Assembly (NCBI GenBank): GCA_030838025.1
Contig: JAUTXM010000259.1
Location: 1-11,058 of the forward strand
Reading direction: 5' to 3'
DNA length: 11,058 nt
Source: Acidimicrobiaceae bacterium
GTDB taxonomy: Bacteria; Actinomycetota; Acidimicrobiia; Acidimicrobiales; Palsa-688
The position numbers were made by a program, and so were the translations under genes. Under the pieces are notes generated by a model. The model was not told where the DNA came from and did no database searches. It worked only from the letters and a program-made list of their open reading frames with translations. The first letter of the stretch is position 1, and every line of letters starts with the position of its first letter. Shown in pieces: positions 7,138-11,058 of the stretch.

Positions 7138-7740
7138 GTGACAACGCTGAAGGGACGGCTGCTCGTCGCCAATCCGGCGATGCCCGACCCCAATTTCCAC
7201 CGCACCGTCGTGCTGTTGCTGGCCCATCAGGACGATGGGGCACTCGGCGTGGTCCTGAACCGTCCGAGCGAACTCGACGTGGATTCACCGCTCCCCCGTT
7301 GGGAGCGGCTGGTCGCCGACCCGCCCGTGGTGTTCGTGGGCGGCCCGGTGGCACCCGGGGCGGCCATCTGCCTGGCGCGGGTACCCGATCCGCCCCCTGA
7401 GGTGCCCGACGGGGCCGAGCACCACCCGAGTGGCATGGATCGTGAGGGGCTGGGCGGCTGGGTGCCGCTGGTCGGCGAACTGGGCACGCTCGACCTGGAG
7501 CGCGATCCCGACGACCTGGTGATCGTCGTCGACGCCATCCGCGTCTTTGCCGGCTACGCCGGATGGGGCCCGGGCCAGCTCGAGGGCGAAATCGACGCGG
7601 GGGCGTGGTTCGTCGTGCTGGCGGAGCCGGGCGACGCGCTGTCCGGCGACCCCGACCAGTTGTGGAAGCGAGTGCTGCGCCGTCAAGGCGGCCGCCTGGC
7701 CCTGGTGGCCGCCTACCCGAACGAGCCCAACCTCAACTAG
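7138..7740 (+). CDS. yqgE: UPF0301/YqgE (AlgH-like) family protein
   Basis: A 200-residue cytosolic protein of the DUF179 family, whose biochemical role is not established. Signatures are GRLLVANPAMPDPNFHRTVV near the N-terminus, LGVVLNRPSE, VFVGGPV, and GYAGWGPGQLEGEI (139-152), with a typical WFVV and Leu-Trp segment afterwards. The length matches the family (about 185-200). GTG 7138 was chosen because the family N-terminus begins just before GRLL; an in-frame GTG at 7120 adds six residues without family support. It is divergent from the permease gene (88 bp apart) and 25 bp upstream of aidB on the same strand, so the two may be co-transcribed. Confidence 0.93.
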   Translation: MTTLKGRLLVANPAMPDPNFHRTVVLLLAHQDDGALGVVLNRPSELDVDSPLPRWERLVADPPVVFVGGPVAPGAAICLARVPDPPPEVPDGAEHHPSGMDREGLGGWVPLVGELGTLDLERDPDDLVIVVDAIRVFAGYAGWGPGQLEGEIDAGAWFVVLAEPGDALSGDPDQLWKRVLRRQGGRLALVAAYPNEPNLN

Positions 7741-7751
7741 CGGGCGCGCCA

Positions 7752-7757
7752 TAGCCT
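7752..7757 (+). promoter_or_regulatory. -10-like box TAGCCT before aidB
   Basis: TAGCCT fits TANNNT and ends 8 bases before the GTG at 7766, which has no Shine-Dalgarno. It may drive a near-leaderless aidB transcript independent of yqgE. It also sits in the loop of a weak 5-bp hairpin (CGCCA...TGGCG, 7747-7761). A TANNNT match is weak evidence by itself. Confidence 0.3.
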
Positions 7758-7765
7758 GGCGGGCC

Positions 7766-9400
7766 GTGGCGACCCACGAGGTTCGAAATCAACCGCCACC
7801 GCTCGAGGGCTACAACGTCTTCGCCCAGGACCAGGCCTTGGCCGAGGGCGTCATCCGGGAGGGGGCGGGGTGGGCCGAAGCGCAGCTCCTGGCGCTCGGC
7901 GAGCTGGCGGGCACGCCGACTGCGATCGGCTGGGGGGCGGACGCCAACACCCACCCGCCGGTGCTGCGGACCCACGACCGCTTCGGCCACCGGATCGACG
8001 AGGTGGTGTACCACCCGAGTTATCACCGGCTGATGGCCGTCGCGGTCGAGCGGGGCCTGCATGCGGCACCGTGGCGCCCCGAGCAGCCGCGCCGGGGTGC
8101 CCACGTGGCCCGCGCTGCGGGGTTCTACGTGTGGAGCCAGGTCGACGCCGGCCATGGTTGCCCGATCTCGATGACCTACTCGGTCCTCCCGGCGCTGCGG
8201 CCTGAACCGGCATTGCTCGCCCTCTGGCGGCCCCGCCTCACGTCGCTGGTGTACGACCCCTCCCCTCGGCCCGCCGGTGACAAGGCCGGTGCGTTGGCGG
8301 GCATGGCCATGACCGAGAAACAGGGCGGCTCGGACGTTCGGGCCAACACCACCGTGGCCGTGGCGGCCGAAGGGGCCTATCGCCTCACCGGCCACAAATG
8401 GTTCTGCTCGGCCCCGATGGGCGACCTGTTCCTCGTGCTGGCCCAGGCGCCGGGGGGACTGACCTGCTTTGCCCTGCCGCGCTGGACGCCCGACGGCGGG
8501 CGCAACCCGGTCTACATCCAGCGCCTGAAGGACAAGCTGGGAAATCGCTCCAACGCCTCAGCGGAGATCGAGCTCGACGGCGCCTGGGCGGACCGGGTGG
8601 GCGAGGAGGGTCGGGGCGTGGCGACGATCATCGAGATGGTCAACCACACCCGCCTGGACTGCGTAATCGGCGCGGCCGCGGGCATGCGCCAGTCTCTGGC
8701 GCAGGCGGCCCACCACTGCGCCCACCGCAGCGCCTTCGGCCGGCACCTGGCCGACCAGCCACTGATGGCGGCAGTGCTCGCCGACCTGGCGGTCGAGGCC
8801 GAGGCCGCGACCACGACGATGCTGCGCCTGGCCGGGGCGTACGACCGGGCGGACGACGACGGGCACGAGGCCCGCTTCCGGCGGCTGGGTACCGCGGTGG
8901 CCAAGTACTGGCTGTGCAAGCGCCATCCGGCCATGGCGGCCGAGGCGCTGGAATGCGTGGGCGGCAACGGCTATGTCGAGGAGTCGATGATGCCCCGGCT
9001 GTTCCGGGAAAGCCCCCTGAACGGGATCTGGGAGGGGTCGGGCAACGTCATCTGCCTGGACGTGTTGCGAGCCATGACCCGCCAGCCCGAGTCGCTCGAG
9101 GCGTACTTCGCCGAGGTGGCACGGGCGCAGGGTGCGGACCGTCGCCTCGACGACGCCGTTGTCGACCTCCGCCGTCAGCTGACCCACACCGACGACATCG
9201 AAGCCCGGGCCCGCAGGATCGTGGAATCCATGGCCCTGGTGTTACAGGGCGCCCTGCTCGTCCGCTTCGGACACCCCGCGGTCGCCGACGCCTTCTGCGC
9301 CTCACGGCTGGGCGGCGACTGGGGCCGGGCGTTCGGGACGCTTCCTACGGGCGCCGATCTCGGGGCGATCGTGGCTCGGGCGACTCCCAGGCTGGGCTGA
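7766..9400 (+). CDS. aidB: AidB-type acyl-CoA dehydrogenase
   Basis: This flavoprotein belongs to the acyl-CoA dehydrogenase superfamily. E. coli AidB belongs to the adaptive response to DNA alkylation, binds DNA, and has weak isovaleryl-CoA dehydrogenase activity. The 544-residue length is close to E. coli AidB (about 541), and similarity to the remembered E. coli sequence runs end to end: an N-terminal NQPPPLEGYNVFAQD segment, REGAGW, MTEKQGGSDVRANTT (182-196), GHKWFCSAPMGD, RLKDKLGNRSNASAEIE, ALECVGGNGYVEES, and IWEGSGN (421-427), whose Glu423 corresponds to the catalytic-base position reported for AidB. It is a complete gene, not a fragment. The GTG at 7766 matches the family N-terminus; the frame is open upstream to 7547, inside yqgE. 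No ada, alkB or other alkylation-repair gene is in the window, so a damage-response role is inferred from family alone. Confidence 0.95.
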   Translation: MATHEVRNQPPPLEGYNVFAQDQALAEGVIREGAGWAEAQLLALGELAGTPTAIGWGADANTHPPVLRTHDRFGHRIDEVVYHPSYHRLMAVAVERGLHAAPWRPEQPRRGAHVARAAGFYVWSQVDAGHGCPISMTYSVLPALRPEPALLALWRPRLTSLVYDPSPRPAGDKAGALAGMAMTEKQGGSDVRANTTVAVAAEGAYRLTGHKWFCSAPMGDLFLVLAQAPGGLTCFALPRWTPDGGRNPVYIQRLKDKLGNRSNASAEIELDGAWADRVGEEGRGVATIIEMVNHTRLDCVIGAAAGMRQSLAQAAHHCAHRSAFGRHLADQPLMAAVLADLAVEAEAATTTMLRLAGAYDRADDDGHEARFRRLGTAVAKYWLCKRHPAMAAEALECVGGNGYVEESMMPRLFRESPLNGIWEGSGNVICLDVLRAMTRQPESLEAYFAEVARAQGADRRLDDAVVDLRRQLTHTDDIEARARRIVESMALVLQGALLVRFGHPAVADAFCASRLGGDWGRAFGTLPTGADLGAIVARATPRLG

Positions 9401-9504
9401 CGCCTGGCCGCGGCCGGGGTACCCAACTCTGGTGGTCATGTAGGGCTTTGATGGTGGGTTAAAGCTGTCCAGCGCTGTAGCTCGCCCTCAGAGACGTAAC
9501 TCAT
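9401..9504. other. Intergenic region between convergent genes
   Basis: This 104-bp interval separates the ends of aidB and the luciferase-like gene. It contains the 10-bp palindrome GGCCGCGGCC (9406-9415) but no stem-loop with a T-run on either strand, and no tRNA or open frame worth calling. Confidence 0.5.
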
Positions 9505-10248
9505 TCAGAAATGGGGCGCCTGCGCCCCTGCGGCGACCGAACGCATGTCGGCCAGCGCTTCCGGCCACGCCGAGGGGTCCTCGCCCAGAGCGGACTCCGG
9601 TACCACCCATTCGTGGACGCCCGCGTGCTGGGGGGGCGCGTCGCTGACCACCGACACGGTGATGGCCTCCCGAGCGCGGCCGATCGTGCGACAAGACTCG
9701 TCGAGCGCGCGGAGCTGGGAGTCGATCACGGGTGGTGCGCCGGTGATGCTCCAGTGGTCGGCCTGGGTTGCGGCCAGGGCGGGGCTGGCGCCGACGAGCA
9801 GTATCGGGAACGGGATCTGGATCGGTTTGGGGTCGAGGGGGGCGTCGCGCAGTTGGTAGAAGGTCCCGCTGAAGGTGGTGCGATCGTTGGCGGTCAGGCT
9901 CCGCACGACCGCGACCGCCTCGGACAACCTGAGCTCAGCGTCGGGGCCGGCGGGGGGCCCGAACCCGAGGAGGAGGCGGCCGCCGCTGAGTTGGTCCGCG
10001 GTGCTGGCCAGCTTGGCAACGACGGCCGGGTGGCGACCGGTTTGGTCGCGCACCACCGCCTCGAGGCGCATCCGGGGTACCTCCCCGGCCAGCGCCCCCA
10101 CGACGGCCCAGCACTCGGGGCTTCGAGCCCCCTCCTGAACCGGGTCGCCAAAGCGCAGAGCGTCCCACCCCGCGGCCTCGGCCTGGCAGGCACGCTCGAC
10201 AATGTCGGGCCAGGGCCGGAGTCGGTCGAGCCATAAGGTGATGCGCAC
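9505..10248 (-). CDS. Luciferase-like (LLM) flavin/F420-dependent oxidoreductase, short form
   Basis: 247 residues of the bacterial luciferase-like TIM-barrel family. In actinobacteria these proteins mostly use coenzyme F420. Signatures are a first strand RITLWLDR, ERACQAEAAGWDALRFGDP (18-36), VVAKLASTADQLSGGRLLLG (76-95) with the family's SGGR..LG.G loop, and FSGTFYQLRDAPLDPKPIQI (126-145) followed by PFPILLVGAS. It is shorter than most members (about 280-340), mainly in the part after the LVGAS strand, so the C-terminal barrel region is reduced. The substrate cannot be deduced. The start is GTG 10248, whose first residues form the expected first beta strand; there is no Shine-Dalgarno, but a TAGCGT box ends 6 bases upstream. 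It converges on aidB and diverges from the lipoprotein gene. Confidence 0.88.
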   Translation of the reverse strand: MRITLWLDRLRPWPDIVERACQAEAAGWDALRFGDPVQEGARSPECWAVVGALAGEVPRMRLEAVVRDQTGRHPAVVAKLASTADQLSGGRLLLGFGPPAGPDAELRLSEAVAVVRSLTANDRTTFSGTFYQLRDAPLDPKPIQIPFPILLVGASPALAATQADHWSITGAPPVIDSQLRALDESCRTIGRAREAITVSVVSDAPPQHAGVHEWVVPESALGEDPSAWPEALADMRSVAAGAQAPHF

Positions 10249-10254
10249 CCCCGG

Positions 10255-10264
10255 ACGCTATCCT
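10255..10264. promoter_or_regulatory. Overlapping divergent -10 boxes
   Basis: Plus strand TATCCT (10259-10264) and minus strand TAGCGT (10260-10255) share the TA at 10259-10260. The minus box ends 6 bases before the GTG of the luciferase-like gene. The plus box lies 30 bases before the ATG of the lipoprotein gene, leaving room for its Shine-Dalgarno. Neither has a strong -35. Confidence 0.35.
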
Positions 10265-10283
10265 CACCGAGGTTCGCCGGTTC

Positions 10284-10288
10284 GGAGG
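10284..10288 (+). promoter_or_regulatory. Shine-Dalgarno of the lipoprotein gene
   Basis: GGAGG lies 6 bases before the ATG at 10295. It selects that start over the in-frame upstream start at 10202, which would place 31 residues without signal-peptide character ahead of the lipoprotein signal. Confidence 0.85.
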
Positions 10289-10294
10289 TGGCTC

Positions 10295-10813
10295 ATGGCT
10301 CGACTGCGGTGGTTGAAGACGTTCGGCGGCGCGGCCGCGCTGAGCGCGCTCGTGCTGGCGGGCTGCGGCGGGAAGGGATCCACGACATCCGCGACGACGA
10401 AAGCGACGACTGCCGCGAACGTCACGACAACGGTCGTCGGCGGCTCGACGACGGTGCCGACCTTTTCCGGATCGAAGAATTCCCGCTACTGCGAACTGGC
10501 CCGGCAGCTCCCGAGTGCCAGTACCTCGGACCTCACCGACGTGACGAAGGTGAAGGCGCTATTCGAACAGTTCGACGCCTTTGCGGCCCAGTTCTTGGCC
10601 GTCGTCCCCGCTCCGATCAAATCCGACGGCGAGACGGTCGTGAGTGGGCTCAAGCAGCTCGAGGCCTCACTCAAGGCCGCGAACTACGACATCACGAAGG
10701 TCGACCCCAGCTCCTTGTCGTCGCTTACCGACCCGACGTTCATTGCGGCCACCGACCGCATCGATGCCTACGACACGCAGGTCTGCGGGATCACCACCAC
10801 GACCTCGCCCTAA
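10295..10813 (+). CDS. Small secreted lipoprotein of unknown function
   Basis: 172 residues. It has a classic lipoprotein signal: MARLRWLK, a hydrophobic stretch, then the lipobox LAGC with the lipid-bearing Cys24. A Thr/Ser-rich tether follows (about 28-60, many TT pairs), as often seen in actinobacterial surface lipoproteins. The mature globular part (about 62-168) is predicted mainly helical and has two cysteines, Cys66 in RYCELARQL and Cys164 in TQVCG, placed at its two ends, so a disulfide closing the domain is plausible. It ends in a short Thr run (ITTTTSP). No known family is recognised. It is probably anchored to the outer face of the membrane. The gene stands alone: divergent from the luciferase-like gene, and followed by a structured non-coding tail. 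Confidence 0.88.
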   Translation: MARLRWLKTFGGAAALSALVLAGCGGKGSTTSATTKATTAANVTTTVVGGSTTVPTFSGSKNSRYCELARQLPSASTSDLTDVTKVKALFEQFDAFAAQFLAVVPAPIKSDGETVVSGLKQLEASLKAANYDITKVDPSSLSSLTDPTFIAATDRIDAYDTQVCGITTTTSP

Positions 10814-10873
10814 CCGGTATCGCCCTGACGGCGGGTGGCGACGGGAGTCACCGAGACATTGGTCACGCGAGCG

Positions 10874-10888
10874 GTGCGGACGCCGCAC
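10874..10888. repeat. Small hairpin after the lipoprotein gene
   Basis: GTGCGG, a 3-base loop, and CCGCAC form a perfect 6-bp stem that ends exactly where the left arm of the large inverted repeat begins. No T-run follows. It may contribute to transcript termination after the lipoprotein gene. Confidence 0.4.
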
Positions 10889-10978
10889 ACTCTGGTACGG
10901 GTCTGCGGCTCTGGACGGGATTTGGTACCGTCAGCGGGTGGCAGATCCCTGCCAGAGACTCAGACCCGTACCAGAGTG
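10888..10978. repeat. Large inverted repeat, 18-bp perfect outer arms
   Basis: CACTCTGGTACGGGTCTG (10888-10905) is the exact reverse complement of 10961-10978. After a 3-base interruption with one further matching pair, CTCTGG (10909-10914) pairs with CCAGAG (10952-10957), so 25 of 27 arm positions match. Inside the remaining 37-base loop, GGGAT (10917-10921) can pair with ATCCC (10945-10949). No target-site duplication is visible beside the outer ends and there is no T-run. Possible readings are a bidirectional terminator, a MITE-like element with terminal inverted repeats, a recombination or protein-binding site, or a structured RNA. The repeat is certain; its role is unknown. Confidence 0.9.
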
Positions 10979-11000
10979 ATCGCCCGCTGGGTCAGCGGGT
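10930..11000. repeat. 10-bp direct repeat flanking the right arm of the inverted repeat
   Basis: GTCAGCGGGT occurs at 10930-10939, inside the loop, and again at 10991-11000, just outside the right arm. It may be chance in GC-rich DNA or part of the same structured element. Confidence 0.5.
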
Positions 11001-11058
11001 CGACCGATCGCGCTGCCAGCGGTGCCGCCGCTTCTGGTGTCGGCTCGCGCCCATCCGG
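10960..11058 (-). CDS. Possible C-terminal end of a gene entering from the right edge
   Basis: One minus-strand frame is open from the edge to a TGA at 10962-10960 and would encode about 32 residues ending DPLTQRAITLVRV. Its third-position G+C (about 72%) is lower than in the neighbouring genes, and another minus frame is open past this point to a stop within the repeat loop, so the frame is not decided. If real, its last codons overlap the right arm of the inverted repeat. Confidence 0.2.
   Translation of the reverse strand, partial: PDGREPTPEAAAPLAARSVDPLTQRAITLVRV

Noticed and set aside
7050..7205. Upstream extension of the permease to the ATG at 7205
   Set aside because: The extra 52 residues are arginine-rich, run across the -10 box and the divergent yqgE start, and are absent from the family.
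4176..7400. A plus-strand open frame of about 1,074 codons
   Set aside because: It lies antisense to the permease, the small membrane protein and the spacer. Its product is rich in Gly, Arg, His, Asp and Gln with no domain, as expected for a shadow of GC3-biased coding.
8398..9462. A plus-strand open frame of 354 codons
   Set aside because: It is a +1-type shadow inside aidB; the AidB frame is conserved throughout, so there is no frameshift.
10202..10294. Upstream extension of the lipoprotein
   Set aside because: It overlaps the divergent gene, and the true signal peptide with its Shine-Dalgarno begins at 10295.
10814..11058. CRISPR-like or tRNA-like structure in the tail
   Set aside because: There are only inverted arms and one 10-bp direct repeat, with no regularly spaced repeats and no cloverleaf or anticodon arm.

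Overview
This is a G+C-rich, densely coding window. Third codon positions are strongly GC-biased, which produces many long antisense shadow frames. The gene content suggests an actinobacterium, possibly a member of the Acidimicrobiia: a GlnD next to an ammonium transporter, an F420-type luciferase-like oxidoreductase, a KimA-like permease carrying a domain known from actinobacterial potassium loci, and starts without a Shine-Dalgarno but with TANNNT boxes just upstream. The lineage is inference; there is no rRNA or other marker gene here.

Left part (1-3384), nitrogen control. An ammonium transporter, cut by the left edge, is read leftward. The PII-modifying enzyme GlnD is read rightward. The interval between them holds an 11-bp tandem repeat that looks like a GlnR/OmpR-type operator, so both genes may answer to nitrogen status.

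Middle part (3394-7049), a leftward cluster. First in reading order is a 786-residue fusion: an APC-superfamily permease resembling the KimA/YdaO potassium importer, a USP-like cytoplasmic domain, a Lys/Ser-rich linker, and a C-terminal OB-fold domain. In mycobacteria, to my memory, a stand-alone homologue of that OB-fold is encoded near the trk potassium genes. Next comes a small unknown membrane or exported protein that starts one base after the permease stop codon. After 163 bp with a strong GC hairpin comes a degenerate SDR-like NAD(P)-binding protein.

Right part (7138-10813). A UPF0301/YqgE protein is followed 25 bp later by a full-length AidB-type acyl-CoA dehydrogenase. Convergent to aidB is a short luciferase-like, probably F420-dependent, oxidoreductase. 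Divergent from that is a small lipoprotein gene, with two -10-like boxes on opposite strands sharing the same TA.

The tail (10814-11058) has no convincing complete gene. It contains a large inverted repeat (perfect 18-bp outer arms, 91 bp overall), a neighbouring small hairpin and a 10-bp direct repeat. No CRISPR array, tRNA, rRNA or transposase gene was seen. The items most worth following are the permease/OB-fold fusion, the nitrogen-operator candidate and the tail inverted repeat. I do not see a clearly new multi-gene defence or mobile system.
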